From: Maratus speciosus
Taxonomy: Eukaryota; Arthropoda; Arachnida; Araneae; Salticidae
Length of the DNA: 64,000 nt
Direction: 5' to 3'
Assembly: GCA_963932465.1 (NCBI GenBank)
Contig: OZ010786.1
Coordinates: 599,901,038 to 599,965,037, forward strand
The position numbers were made by a program, and so were the translations under genes. The notes below the pieces were generated by a model that saw only the letters and a program-made list of their open reading frames with translations, had not been told where the DNA came from and ran no database searches. Below are positions 1 to 11,117 of this stretch, one piece after another (position 1 is the first letter of the stretch; every line of letters begins with the position of its first letter).

Positions 1-2010
1 AATTTAGCAAGAAGGTTTACTAAAATATAGTAACTAAATATAGTATAACTTCCTTCAAGTTACCTATGATTCCGAAAAGCGTCCCTTTATCTTTAGAAAC
101 TTCAGAAACCAAAATAATTCCGATATTTAAAGCATTTCTGAAGCAAAAGTTTCTTTTGCTGCCATTAATTTTACCATTAACTATCCCTAGGCAGCCATGC
201 ATCCAGTTCTTTGCACAGCCCTGTATACAATTTTATTTATATGCTACAAACATCTCTTAGTATAATACTAAATGTAGTTGAGCTTCAAAATGTATAAATC
301 AAATTCAAAAACACCTTTAAGCATAATTCACGCTTATTCTCAGTAATATTTATGAACTCTTTTGTGTAGCCCTGTATATGGTCTATAGAATATTATGCAC
401 ACCATGTAGTATGCAAAAATTTCGTTAAGAAACGCATACCATAACTGCAAACGCACTTTCATCAATCATCCCTAACAGAGATATAGTATTGTATCCGAAA
501 TATTTTTTGTGTCCCTGTAAATATGAAATGCACATCATATTCTATAGCAAGCATCTTGTAGTAAACCTCAGTAATGTATACATCAATTTCATCATGTTTC
601 AAATAATGCAACATAATTAATTGAAATACGCTGCAAGCATATTTTACCCGAAGACCATTATATAATCGAACTCTTTTGTGTGACTATGTAAATTACTGTT
701 AATTCTTTGCACCCCATATTCTACAAAAAGCATGTATTAGTGCTAGTGCAACTCAGAAATCAATGTTGAATTCAGGCACTTTTCTCCGGGAGGGATTTAT
801 GTGGCTCCGGGGAAGGGGGGGGGGAGGATTGGACTTTTTGACCATTGAAAACACAGAATCTCAAATCTTCCGGGTGGCAGGGGGACATCCCATTGCTTCG
901 GGAGGAAATGTCCTCCCCAGGCCACTCCCTGAATTCAACGCTGTAACGGAAAATCATATCAGTTTCATTATGTTTGTAACAAAGTAACATCATTTAAGTA
1001 CGTCGCAAACGATTTTTCTTCATAGACCATAATACAATGGATTACTTTTGAATTCCCCTACGCGTACTGCAAGCGCTACTCATAAAATATTCCACAGTAA
1101 CCATCTTCTAGTACATCTCTATAACCTATATAAATTTCAGTATGTTTAAAACATTGTAACACTATTAAAATACACAAAAATGATTTCCCCCCGTAGACCG
1201 TAATGCAACGGAATACTTTTGAGTGCCCCTGTAAATGAACTATGAATGGTGCACACTTCATTTTCAATACCGGCATGCTATGGTAAACCTCAGCAACGTA
1301 TGTCAATTACATGGCAATCCGAGTATAATTGCGCGAGTTAGAGCACGGACAAACAGACAGACAGACAAACCGAATTCATAAACACTTTTCAACTATGTTG
1401 AAAAGTTGCTCCTTTGAAGGCAAGCAATAATGTCTCTGCAATATTAAATTCTCACCGGAATAATCGAGAAATTTTATTTTAAAATAAAGAAAAGCAATTT
1501 CTCAAGATTTCGTCCCCAAAATTGAAAATATAAAATTTAGTTAAAAGTTTCTGGTGCGAATCTTGTTTAAATTAGGTGGGATATAATATATCTCACCGCC
1601 CCTCAAGAGGTTAAAAAGCAGAAAACTAGAGGATCCACGGAGCATTTTCTTTTTTGATAAAAAGAAATACTCTGCAAACGAATTTTCCCCATATACCATA
1701 ATGTAATGGAACCCCTGTAAATGAACTATTAATCCCACATACTTCATATACAATGCCAAACATGCTATGGTGACCCTAAATAACGCTTATCAATTGCATG
1801 AAATTCCGAGTACATTTACGGGAGTTAGAGTGTAGACAGACAAACCAAATGCATAAACACATTTCAACTTTGTTGGAAAGTGTTAATAACGTTTAACAAT
1901 TGCATGAAATTCAGAGTATATTTACGGGAGTTAGAACGTGGACAGACGGACAGACAAACCGAATGCATAAACACTTTTCAACTTTGTTGGAAAATGTTAA
2001 AAAACACGTT
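1..2010 (-). repeat. Degenerate dispersed repeat array with GTCY-like tracts (family B)
   Basis: Successive roughly 190-200-bp units share, on the minus strand, phrases such as TTTACAGGGACACAAAA, AATTCGTTACATTATGGTC and GAGGTTTACT. Minus-strand microsatellite-like runs (TTTGTCTGTCTGTCTG) occur near 1345-1370, 1828-1850 and 1936-1962, each next to a short hairpin of the type TTTTCAAC..GTTGAAAA. Related arrays occur at 19866-20340, 24880-26215, 31780-32640 and 46690-47830. This matches the DINE-1/HINE plan (hairpin, GTCY tract, tandem units). The open frames in it show no recognisable protein. Confidence 0.55.
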
Positions 2011-2360
2011 CATAGTTATTTTTCATCAAAGACGCGCCAAATATTTCCGGGAGGATGGGGAGGAAGAATCTCCGATTATATTGGTGAAGTACTACATCCT
2101 AGCAACAGAGAATCCGCAAATTAAAATGAAGCGCTACAGACATAAACAATATTTAAACCACGCCTCATTACGGTTTGCCACGATTTCAATAATTCACCTC
2201 TCATATTTATTTTTCATCATTTTCGTTTCAAGAATGGCATTTGTCAGAATTCTCCAGCTGTAATGCAGAAGACAACAAAAGATGATTTCGAGGTGTGATG
2301 TCAATTTACGGCTGTACCTGCCGAGCTAGTGCTTGGCTAGGTACAGAATTAACTAGTACT

Positions 2361-2366
2361 TATAAG
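2361..2366 (+). promoter_or_regulatory. Possible TATA box of the FGF-like gene
   Basis: TATAAG lies about 55 bases upstream of the FGF-like start codon at 2421, a workable distance for a short 5' leader. In sequence this AT-rich a TATA match is weak evidence, and no clear initiator motif was found downstream. The real transcription start could be further upstream. Confidence 0.2.
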
Positions 2367-2391
2367 GAAATTAGTTTTATCTAATAGTGCG

Positions 2392-2424
2392 ATGTGCGTA
2401 ATTTCGATTAAGATGTGCAAATGA
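2392..2424 (+). CDS. Upstream ORF overlapping the FGF-like start codon
   Basis: An ATG at 2392 opens a ten-codon reading frame (MCVISIKMCK) whose TGA stop at 2422-2424 overlaps the FGF-like ATG at 2421-2423 as ATGA. A second in-frame ATG is at 2413. If transcription starts upstream of 2392, ribosomes would meet this uORF first and the overlap would favour termination-reinitiation, a possible translational brake on a secreted growth factor. That is inference; the sequence shows only the frame and the overlap. Confidence 0.35.
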   Translation: MCVISIKMCK

Positions 2425-2595
2425 AGGAAAACTTAGATTGCTTGCTGGCCCTTCAGATATTAATTATGTTTGTGGTGTCAGCTGAACCAAGTCATCCGGG
2501 TCCGAGTGGCTACTTGAACTGTGACACAGGTGTCACCCTGCAAATCTTTCGTAATAAAACTGTTTGCGGCACTAAAAATGTGGACGATCCATTTG
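2421..2595 (+). CDS. FGF-like secreted growth factor, coding exon 1
   Basis: First coding exon of a divergent fibroblast growth factor, 58 codons plus one base (phase 1). Residues 1-21 form a signal peptide with a hydrophobic core LLALQILIMFVV and a likely cut after VSA. The mature part has YLNCDTGVTLQIF (31-43), matching the first beta-trefoil strands of FGFs (FGF1/2 have LYC.NGG..L.I), then RNKTVCGTKN and DDPF (55-58), matching the ANKR...GDPF block of FGF8/17/18. N45-K-T is a possible N-glycosylation site. ATG 2421 was chosen because it begins directly before the signal peptide; the upstream in-frame GTG at 2415 is not an expected start. The exon ends at a consensus donor GTAAGT (2596-2601). 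FGFs are secreted ligands of FGFR tyrosine kinases, acting in tissue patterning and cell migration. The FGF8-like assignment rests on remembered family features, not on a search. Confidence 0.8.
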
Positions 2596-2689
2596 GTAAG
2601 TTATCCGTTATTACTTTATTAAATATTAAGTAGATTTGATTGAATGTTTTATGACAATTTTAATCCTTTACGCATCGATAGTACTTTAA

Positions 2690-3030
2690 AGCAGGACTGT
2701 CCAACGCCGGCGCCCCTTCGATTGTATCATTTTAGTAGATTTTTTTTTTTTTTTTTTTTAAATAAAAAATCTGTTTTAAACGATGCTTTACTTTATAATC
2801 ATTAATGGTGAAGTACATTCGTAAAATACTGAAATGATTGATTGACACCAGAATTTATAAGCAAATTTATTTGGAAATAAGTAAACGCTTTTATTCACTT
2901 ACTCAATAAAAGAAAAAATTTTATTAAAAAATTATAGTGCCAATGTGTAATTTTGGATTAAAATTGAGTATGGTGCATAAATGCATCACCGCCCTTCGAA
3001 GGATTAAAAGTTGCTTTTCTTTAAATTCAT
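2690..3030. repeat. hAT-like terminus, poly-T and flanking repeat
   Basis: CAGGACTGTCCAACGCCGGC near 2692 resembles a hAT-type 5' end (CAG.G.T.CCAAC) without a visible partner. A long T run follows at about 2738-2759. From 2800 to 3030 is a copy of the repeat with the core GACACCAGAATTTATAAGCAAATTTATTTGGAAATAAG. The same core follows 3455, so the MITE at 3034-3450 interrupts or joins copies of it. Confidence 0.4.
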
Positions 3031-3033
3031 TAA

Positions 3034-3450
3034 GGGTGTATTCGAAAAAATGTTTTTCCACCCTCAACAGCTCGAAATTCTCTGACACATTTTCAGACTC
3101 ATTTTTAAAAGTAAAAACATGAAACTTGTTGAGCTGATTTTTGAAGAGATGTATAAGATGCCGTGTGATTTCATTTTTCGTTCAATTAAATAGAATTTGA
3201 TTTTTAAGAAATTAATTTCTCAGTATGACCATTTTCTTCATTCTCAGATTTTCCTGCTCTGGAAAATTCTGTTCAAAACGCCAACTTTGACAACATTTTT
3301 TGCAATATGTTCTGAATTTATCAAAAAATCGACAAGCACGGCACACTATGTAGTTTCTAAATAACAGAATTTGCCAGTTTGATGCGTTTGAGAGTAAAAA
3401 TGAATTTAAAAATAAATCTGAAAATAAGCAGTTTGGCTTGGAATACACCC
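3034..3450. mobile_element. TTAA-flanked MITE, GGGTGTATTC family, copy 1
   Basis: Terminal inverted repeats GGGTGTATTC / GAATACACCC are flanked by TTAA on both sides (3030-3033 and 3451-3454), 417 bp. It is non-coding. The interior is shared in inverted orientation with 10288-10711, and in degraded form with 41990-42415 and about 12825-13160. TTAA target duplication is typical of piggyBac-type transposition; the GGG terminus is unusual for that group. Confidence 0.7.
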
Positions 3451-3551
3451 TTAATGGCAAAGTACTTCTATTCGTAAAATACTAAACTGATACCAGAATT
3501 TATAAGCAAATTTATTTGGAAATAAGTAAACGTTTTTATTCACTTACTTAA

Positions 3552-3742
3552 CCCTTTAGCGGACGGTGTCCTCAAAAAAGGCCACCTAATTTTAAGATTA
3601 CTGCAGCAGGAATATTTAATTAAAATTTTCCTTTTATAAAGTATGGAAAAATAAGCAAGTTTTTATTTTGTAATAAATTTGTTTGTAAATTCCGGTGTCA
3701 GTTCATCATTTTATAAACAGAATTGTTCTGCGCCGGAAAGGG
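3552..3742. mobile_element. TTAA-flanked piggyBac-like MITE, CCCTTT family, copy a
   Basis: 191 bp between TTAA duplications, with termini CCCTTTAGCGG and CCGGAAAGGG. The core contains the phrase GACACCGGAATTT (minus strand) and ATTTGTTTGTAAAT. Five more copies are in this window (22739, 30276, 37897, 39293, 49758). Confidence 0.7.
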
Positions 3743-3749
3743 TTAATAA

Positions 3750-4590
3750 AAGAAAAAAATTATAAGCAAATTATGGCGTCAATGTGTCATTTAGGCATTA
3801 AAATTAAGTACCGTGCATAAATGCATCACTGCCCTTCAAAGGATTAAAAAAAGATGCTTTTTCTTTAAAATCATTTATGTTGACATGCTTTTTCCATTAA
3901 ATGAGTCATTAACAATTTTTAGCAACTGTCTCAACAGAAAGTTTTAAGATCCAATGTTAATTTTCCCATGACTTATGATTTCATGTACTATTTTTCTTAT
4001 AAATGGGACATTTGCATCGTAAGATGTATGGCTACTCTGTGAGCCGCACATGTTGTCTCTGCTTATACTGAAATGTTAGATAGCTAGGCCTACTTTAAAG
4101 TAGAGTAGAGTTCGGGTATCCTGATTTTACCCGACCCCACAATTCGGGTCTAGTCAGGTTGGCGGTAATTTTATTTGTTGTGGGTCGGTTTCGGGTCGGA
4201 TTGACTTTAATTTTTTTTTCAGATGAATAAATTATATATTTACACATTGATATTATAAGTAAAACGATGATTATATAATGATTATTTATATGTTCATTAT
4301 TAAACATAAAAGATGAAATTGATATTAGAGATATCATATAATTTTAGATTATTTTTCGATAATTGTATTTAAATATCGATTAATTTTATTCCATTCTGGG
4401 AATTGGTTCCTATTCCATTCTGGGCAGTATTTCGGGTTCGCATTGACGAAAAGATTTTTTTTTTTGAGTTCGGGTTGTGTTTCAAGTTGACTTTAAATAG
4501 AATTTCTAAATAAAAAAAAAAAACAAAAAAAAAAAAAAACAGTGGCACTCCGGGAGTGCCAATAGAAGTGAAAACTTCAACAATTACGTG
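3750..4590. repeat. AT-rich sequence with fragments of dispersed repeats
   Basis: It starts with another partial copy of the repeat at 2930-3030 (AATGTGTCATTTAGGCATT.., CACTGCCCTTCAAAGG). From 4105 to 4480 it holds a degenerate repeat built on TTCGGGT/ACCCGA words, similar in style to 47880-48010. It ends in A-rich runs at 4510-4540. No gene was seen. Confidence 0.35.
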
Positions 4591-5215
4591 TGTGTTTTTT
4601 TAATCGTCAGGAAATGTTTTATGCGTTGAATTGTGTAGCAGCACTAATGAAAGAAAGCATCTGGGGACACGGCAGTGCCCCTGCCAAGTCTTGAAAGCAC
4701 AGACGTAAGCATCTTTTTCTGGAAGCAACTCAGGGTACTTTTGACCCCCAATATCTTTGTGTTGGTGATTCCCAGAAACTTGAAACTTCGTAAATCTAAA
4801 GTGATGTGGAAATGGAACTAAATGCTGAAATTTCACGTTTCTATCTTTTTTATTTCAGAAGATATATGAACTTAAACTTTCGCCTTTTCGACACTGATTC
4901 ACCGATCATCAAAACTCAGAGGTACGTCCTGTATCCCTAGAATCTTGAAATTTGGTATGAAGGTAGTGTTTGGGATACAATGAAAGGGAAAATTTAAAAA
5001 ATCCGGAAAATTTGGATAAAGAGTCGAAAAATCAAAAAACCGAGAATTTGGCAGAGATGTGATATACGAACCAGGTTTGGCGCGATTTTTTAACGTCAAT
5101 TTGGCGAAAACCCGTTTTCCAATACCAGTTACAATATATATTTTTAAATTATTTTTTATTGTTTTAAAAAGTAAACAACAATAAATAAACTGTAATTTCA
5201 TTAATAACTATAGAA
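4590..5215. repeat. Diverged copy of the 13600-14300 repeat
   Basis: CACGGCAGTG...CCAAGT near 4658, a temperate-GC phrase CAGGGTACTTTTGACCCCC, and CTCAGAGGTACGTCCTGTA...TAGAATCTTGAAATTT near 4914 match, in the same order, the segment at 13630-13960. It is strongly diverged, non-coding and a member of a dispersed family. Confidence 0.45.
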
Positions 5216-6148
5216 CAAAACAATTGTACAATTAAAAAAAAAAAAAAAAGTAAATGAACAATTTATTAATAAACAAGCAACAGTAGCCGGGTTACCTTGT
5301 AAAATAAAGTAACGCCATTTTGCTGTCAATTAGGTACCCAAGTGCGTATCTGACATCTGTGCCCCGTATTTTAACTTCCGTAATCGAAATTCCCGCCAAT
5401 ACTGTTGGTTATTGACCAGACCATCAACACGATAAAATACAGCGTTATCGGTTTTTAGTTACACGAAATAGGTAGGTCACGAATACGGTATAATTCCTTT
5501 TAACTGACGAAAAACAAAATAATAATTTGTTTTAGCAATACGCCGGGAGAAAAAGTGAGTTTTAGCTTCCTTCTTCTTTTGCGGATTGAGCTGTAGAGGG
5601 AAAAGTTCCTGTCATTCACCGCTTGGCGCGCTAGTGTCTATGTGTCAAAATGCTAGCATGTCGTTACGTTACAGTGTCTCGAAATCAGTGGTTTTTCCCC
5701 ATCTCAAAAAAAGCTCAACGCGCCTAAAGAAGTTTTCACTTCAAAAATCTTTGCAAAATATTGCTTTTTAAATTTTTTTTATTTATTGAAATAAGCATCT
5801 TTCAAATTATTACCGGTCTCTTAAATAATGGGCCCCTTATTTAGAGATAAAATGCATTATATGCTCTGTTTGTAGAGATTAGGGCGCATGAAATTATCTT
5901 TAATAGAGGTATCCCTTTAAAGAGGTTTTGCTGTATTATTATCATCCATATTGTTGTTATAGTTTTTTTTTTCTTAGCATATTTAAAAAGGGAACCGATT
6001 TATGTACAGCGTGACCTCAAAAATCCGGCATCAAAGTCACACCCCCACCCCCTCTTTTTTTTACATTTTCAACTTACGGGAGGAAAAAAAAAATAGCAAT
6101 TGTTTACGAATAAAACGCTTTGAGATCGAAAGCGATGGATTAGCAGAC
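5215..6148. other. Unassigned AT-rich sequence
   Basis: It has A-rich and T-rich runs (5234-5249, 6055-6062). GGCGA/TTTGGC words near 5080-5105 recall those at 16000-17060. TTAAATAATGGGCCCC...AGAGGTTTTGCTGTA at 5820-5935 reads like the inner end of a pogo-type MITE without its partner. No coding exon was recognised. Confidence 0.3.
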
Positions 6149-7176
6149 TAGAGATCTGCACGGGCCGGTCCGTGGCCCGAAGCCCGAGCCCGGCCCGGCC
6201 TGCGGGCCGGGCATAACTTATATTTTCTGCACACACCCGGGTACTGGTTTCATTTCGAATCTTCATGGCCCAAAATTTTCATTCCTAGTTTTCACCCACC
6301 CCGTATGAAAATCATTGTCTCGGAATGGCCTGGTCCATTCAAAGGTCAGTAAAATTAGGCCTGGCACAAATTTTTTGTCAAAAAATGCATACATTTTTAA
6401 ATCGCCATTATTCTACAATTAAACATTCAAATTCATTCTTTTTAAAGAGTAGTAGATTTCTACACATATTAAAATATAGTTAAATTAAAATATAGTAAAA
6501 CGTGTGAAAAAGAACCTGTCTATGACGGAATCTTGTTTTAAAGTGAAAAACGTGTTGATCCATGCAAAATTAATATACTACTTAATACTACGTAAGAAAA
6601 TTATAAAAATTAATAACAAACAAAATTAATATACTACGTAAGAAAATAAAATATAATACATTTACACTTGCTAAGAAGGGAACTTGTCTATAACGCATTT
6701 TTTTTTTCTTTTCTATGCAATTCAGTCTTAGATTTTACTGTATAGCATTTTTCAGATATTTAACACTTCAATACATGGAATATGGATTAACAATATTAAT
6801 GATAACTGAAACATTTACATACAAGAAATAGAGATTCGTTAAAAAAATAAATATCGCACCTTGCGGCACTTCTATAAAAATGAAGATTATAAACATGAAA
6901 AGAAAAGTTAAGATAAATATTTTTGGCTTGATCTCCTCGTACGAGAAAAAACTTTTAATCAAATCGACATAAAAATCAATGTTTTAGGAAATTCACTCGG
7001 ACCGGGCCGGGATCGGGCCGAACTTTTAACTTTTTAACCGGGTCGGGCCGAACTTTCAATATTTTTACCGACCCGGGCCGGGCCAATATTTTTTTGTACG
7101 GGCCTGGGCGGGCAGAATTTTTTTTCTGAGTCGGGTCGGGCCCGGGCCTGGAAATGTCGGCCCGTGCAGACCTGTA
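6149..7176. mobile_element. hAT-type MITE, GC-rich termini, copy 1 (1,028 bp)
   Basis: Termini TAGAGATCTGCACGGGCC and GGCCCGTGCAGACCTGTA are inverted repeats. The flanks TAGCAGAC (6141-6148) and TAGCAGGC (7177-7184) match at 7 of 8 positions, the 8-bp target duplication of hAT elements. Subterminal CGGGCC-rich blocks surround an AT-rich core. No transposase is present. The second copy is at 57695-58385, in opposite internal orientation, and a fragment is near 22660-22715. Confidence 0.82.
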
Positions 7177-7556
7177 TAGCAGGCAGCAAGATTACTGATC
7201 TGTGCTAAACAGAACCGCTGATACCGCTTAAGGAACGAGGGCGGTGAGCCGGCAGAAGAAAAGGTGCCGCTGGAAAAATGCGTAAATTTGACTGGAAAAT
7301 TGATATCTGCTTTTCGGAAACAAGACTGCATTTCTGAAATCGATATTCTTCACTTGTATAAAATCCAAGAAAAACTTGTTAAAGAACGAAATAAAAAATA
7401 AGCAAATAAAGCTGACATCGACGTTTCGAAAATTACACGAGAAAAATGGTTTCACTGTTATTAGATTTCTTTTTTCTTTTTTTCTTTCTGTTTTTTTTTT
7501 TTTTTTTTTTTTTTTTGTAACATAGAAAATGTCAATTAAATTAAATTTTTTTAGTA
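7177..7556. other. Spacer without recognised gene
   Basis: It contains a T run at about 7490-7516 just before the next MITE. The short open frames here are neither conserved-looking nor flanked by splice sites. Confidence 0.3.
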
Positions 7557-8331
7557 CAGTGAAACTCGTTTAAGATACGAATCAAGGGACCGAGGGCATT
7601 TCGTATCTTAAGCGGGATCGTATCTTATCCGGATTTCACAGATTCTCGAATAGTAATGCATACGCAGCCAGTACACATTATTATCAACATGTTTTAACTG
7701 TTTGTAACTCTTATTTTAATTCTTTCTAACAATTTTTAGATAGTCTAGAAAATATGAGTTTAAGGTTTTGAAATAAAGAACAACCTTTTTTTTTTTTTTT
7801 TTTTTTTTTTTTTCACTTTTGAAATAAAGAATGGCATTTTTTTCACTTTCTAAATTTTATTGTGTTACTGTTTGTACAGTAACAAAACAAAAGTGTCTTT
7901 ATTCAATACTCTCTACCAAATTAAATAAAAGATAATAAAACAAAATTCATGCTAATCTTTGGAAAACAGAAATTTAAATATTACACACTCAAAGAGGGAA
8001 AATAATAAATTTCCGTAATTATTTTTAAAACGACAAACTAGATGTATGTAAGAATAATTATTTGGTGAGGAAATCCTTTGCTCTTCTTCCCTTTTGTCCT
8101 AAAGACACGTAGTAAACGGACTGCACAAACACCGTTTCGTATATAAAGCGGGTTTTTGACATGAACATACAAATTTTCTTCGTATCTTAAGCGGGATCGT
8201 ATCTTATCCGTAAGTATATTAAGCGGGTAATTTTACACAGCTTTAATAGGCATTTTTCAAGGGACCGGAAGAAATTCGTATCTTAAGCGGGATCGTATCT
8301 TAAGCGGGCGTATCTTAAACGAGTTTCACTG
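7557..8331. mobile_element. TA-flanked pogo/Tc1-type MITE (775 bp)
   Basis: Termini CAGTGAAACTCGTTTAAGAT and ATCTTAAACGAGTTTCACTG are perfect inverted repeats flanked by TA (7555-7556, 8332-8333). Subterminal blocks repeat CGTATCTTAAGCGGGATCG on both sides. There is no transposase. CAGTGAAACC-type ends with TA duplication are typical of pogo/Tigger-derived MITEs. Confidence 0.8.
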
Positions 8332-8333
8332 TA

Positions 8334-8639
8334 TTTATTTTTCTATTTTTCTCAAATACATATCACTTGGCTATGAATTAAGTTATGAATATAGTATCAG
8401 AAGTGTATATATCAGAAGTACTTTTGGTATTCTTTCAGAAATCCGGGATTTCCAGAAAGTCCGGCTTAGTCTCGGTCCCGGAATTTCGAGGTTATACTGT
8501 ACGAAAAAAGACACTTCACACAGTGTTTAATATGGCATCAAAAATTCAAAATTATATACCGTATATCCCAGTGTATAACGCGCACTTTTGATTCAAGAAA
8601 ACTGATAGAAATAGAAATTCACACGAGCGAGTTATGGCG

Positions 8640-8677
<38 letters not shown>

Positions 8678-8862
8678 GAACTAAGATTTTTAACTTAATA
8701 AACGTGCTATTTTTTGTCCAAAAAGAAAAAAAAAAAAGAGAGGGGGGGGGGACAGAAAAGAAAAGAAAGAAAGAAAGAAAAACAATTTACGCGATCAGGT
8801 TTACATGAAAATTTATAGTTATTATCTTTTCAATAATCTTTATTTTATTTTTTGCTTATCTC
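8334..8862. other. Spacer with long poly-A and A/G-rich tract
   Basis: An uninterrupted A run lies at about 8643-8673, and an AG-rich low-complexity tract (AAAGAGAGGGGGGGG, then AAAGAAAGAAAG) at 8720-8780. Nothing coding was seen. Confidence 0.5.
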
Positions 8863-9035
8863 CAGTGGTGTAGACTTTGAAAAATCAGTGGGTGTACGCT
8901 AAAAGTAGCGGGTATTCACCAGAGAGTATACGCTATGGCTACGGAGATTTATACAGTTATCCAGATGGTGTACGGCGAGGCGCATACCTTCACCACATCC
9001 TATCACCGTATACCCCTCACACCACTACATCCCTG
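8863..9035. mobile_element. Short hAT-like MITE (173 bp)
   Basis: Ends CAGTGGTGTAG and CACTACATCCCTG are imperfect inverted repeats. The flanks CTTATCTC (8855-8862) and TGTATCTC (9036-9043) match at 6 of 8 bases, suggesting an old 8-bp hAT duplication. It is non-coding. Confidence 0.55.
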
Positions 9036-9515
9036 TGTATCTCGAAGGTTTCTTTGTAAAGAAGGAAGGCGAATATACGCCAAAATAAAAGTGAAGTCTT
9101 GAAAGTTTAGGTGCGCGTTATATCACCAGATCCTATATTTTAGGATGTGTTGGTCTTACATCAGAGCGCGTTATACGCCAGAAATATAAAGGTATATTAT
9201 TTCTGAAGTCAACATCATTTTTCTTACAAACAAAACGTTCAACGATGAATGATGTATCACAAGGAAGATTTTTATAAATAAAAATGTATACAGGCTTTTG
9301 ACATAATGCACTCCCATTTCGTTAAAACTCGTTATTTAATTAAAAATTGCAGTTAATTAAAAATTAAATGAAAAAACATATCAGCAAGTAATCTCAAATT
9401 ATTATGCAGTGGAAAAGCCTCGCATGGGTTCACATATGTAATTTAAAAATTTGTCATTAAATATGAATAAAGGCCTTTGATTGTTACGTCGATAACACAA
9501 CATAAAAAAAATACG
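9036..9515. other. AT-rich spacer, nothing recognised
   Basis: Unique-looking AT-rich sequence with GCGCGTTATA-type phrases at 9110-9180. No splice-flanked open frame and no terminal repeat was found. Confidence 0.3.
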
Positions 9516-9909
9516 TATATCTGTACCTTGGAACAAAAAGGGCCAGTGCCCAAAATTGAGAAATTTGAGTTAATTACCCGAATGAATTCAGGATGCGATA
9601 TAAAGTAATTGTTAAAAGGGCCAAAGTCCTCCCAATATTAGATCATTGAAAACAAAATATTTTGCCAAGGCCAATGTTACTTACTGTTAATGTAAAAATG
9701 GCCAATTTAAAATGTAAAAAAAAAAAAAACTAAATCAATGTAAGAATAGATTGCAGTGAGAAAAACATTACTGAATTGAAAAGTACAACTTTGAAAAATA
9801 ATAGTACAGAAATCGTAGCAAGATTCTTAAAATTCCTCAAACTTAAATGGGTTTCCTGCCATTTGAGAAAAATGGACATTGGCCCTTTTTGTTCCAAGGT
9901 ACAGATATA
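9516..9909. mobile_element. Short MITE with near-perfect inverted repeats (394 bp)
   Basis: The left end CTGTACCTTGGAACAAAAAG, extending into GGCCA, is repeated inverted at the right end as CTTTTTGTTCCAAGGTACAG, with ATATAT flanks. The interior also has GGCCA-type words (GGGCCAAAGTC, GCCAAGGCCAATG). TA-rich flanks suit a TA-targeting element. No coding content. Confidence 0.75.
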
Positions 9910-10287
9910 TTTAATTATTGCTATTATTTATGTTCATGCTTTATTTTTTTAGAGAGTTTTTAAAAATCTTTTCATGAAAATTTAGATAAAAAATGTCACT
10001 GATGACATGTTGTGTCTCTATTGTGTTTAATTTTACATCCGGGTACCAAATTTCTGTCATTTGGACCAAACGTTTTTGAACTAAAGTTATTGAAAATCTC
10101 GACATTCTATAATGTTAAATTAACTATACATATTTTTATTTATATCTCCTAAAATAATGAACTTTTGCTATTTTTGTATGAACGTGCACAACATAAACAT
10201 TTTATTAAAATTAAAATTTTTATAAACATTTTAGTATTTAACTCCCATAGTATCATAGATTTTCACATAATATGAAATTTAAAATTA
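9910..10287. other. AT-rich spacer, nothing recognised
   Basis: No open frame with splice context, no repeat ends and no RNA gene were recognised. Confidence 0.3.
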
Positions 10288-10711
10288 AGGGTGTATTCCA
10301 ATCCAAACTGCTTATTTTCAGAGTTATTTTTAAATTCATTTTTACTCTCAAACGCATCAAACTGGCAAATTCGTGTTATTTAGAAACTACATAATGTGCC
10401 GTGCTTGTCGATTTTTTGATAAATTCAGAACATATTGCAAAAAATGTTGTCAAAGTTGGCGTTTTGAACAGAATTTTCCAGAGCAGGAAATCTGAGAATG
10501 AAAAAAAATGGTCATACTGAGAAATTAATTTCTTAAAAATCAAATTCTATTTAATTGAACGAAAAATGAAATCACACGGCCTCTTATACATCTCTTCAAA
10601 AATCACCTCCACAAGTTTCATGTTTTTACTTTTAAAAATGAGTCTGAAAATGTCTCAGAAAATTTTGAGCTGTTGAGGGTGGAAAAACATTTTTTCGAAT
10701 ACACTCTTAAG
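10288..10711. mobile_element. TTAA-flanked MITE, GGGTGTATTC family, copy 2
   Basis: An inverted full-length copy of 3034-3450, beginning TTAAGGGTGTATTC and ending GAATACACTCTTAA. The two copies share nearly every phrase (for example GCGTTTTGAACAGAATTTTC), implying recent activity. Confidence 0.7.
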
Positions 10712-11081
10712 AAGAATTATGAATTGTAAACCTAGAACTATTTTAAAAGAAATCAATTTCTAAAGACCTAAAATATTCATAAATAGAATTGCAGATCATC
10801 CGGCCAAGTACTAGTTTTGCTACTGTGGCTGGAATCTGTTAAAAAGACAACATTAAAAATAATTGAACAATAAAGAAAAATCATGGTTTATGAAACTCTT
10901 TCTTACACATTCAAAATACTGTAACAAAACTTCACCGTTTAATCGGATGAAAGATGGTGTCCAAGCGTATTTTCAAAGCAGCTAACTTACCGCTGATAAT
11001 AAATGTTTTCGAGCATAATATAAATTAGAAACTAAAATATATTGTACTTAACATGAAAACTTAAACAATATTCTAAATATG

Positions 11082-11117
<36 letters not shown>

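Noticed and set aside
1880..2263. 127-codon open frame upstream of exon 1
   Set aside because: It begins inside the family B GTCY-like tract (QTDRQTE) and continues into unrelated AT-rich sequence.
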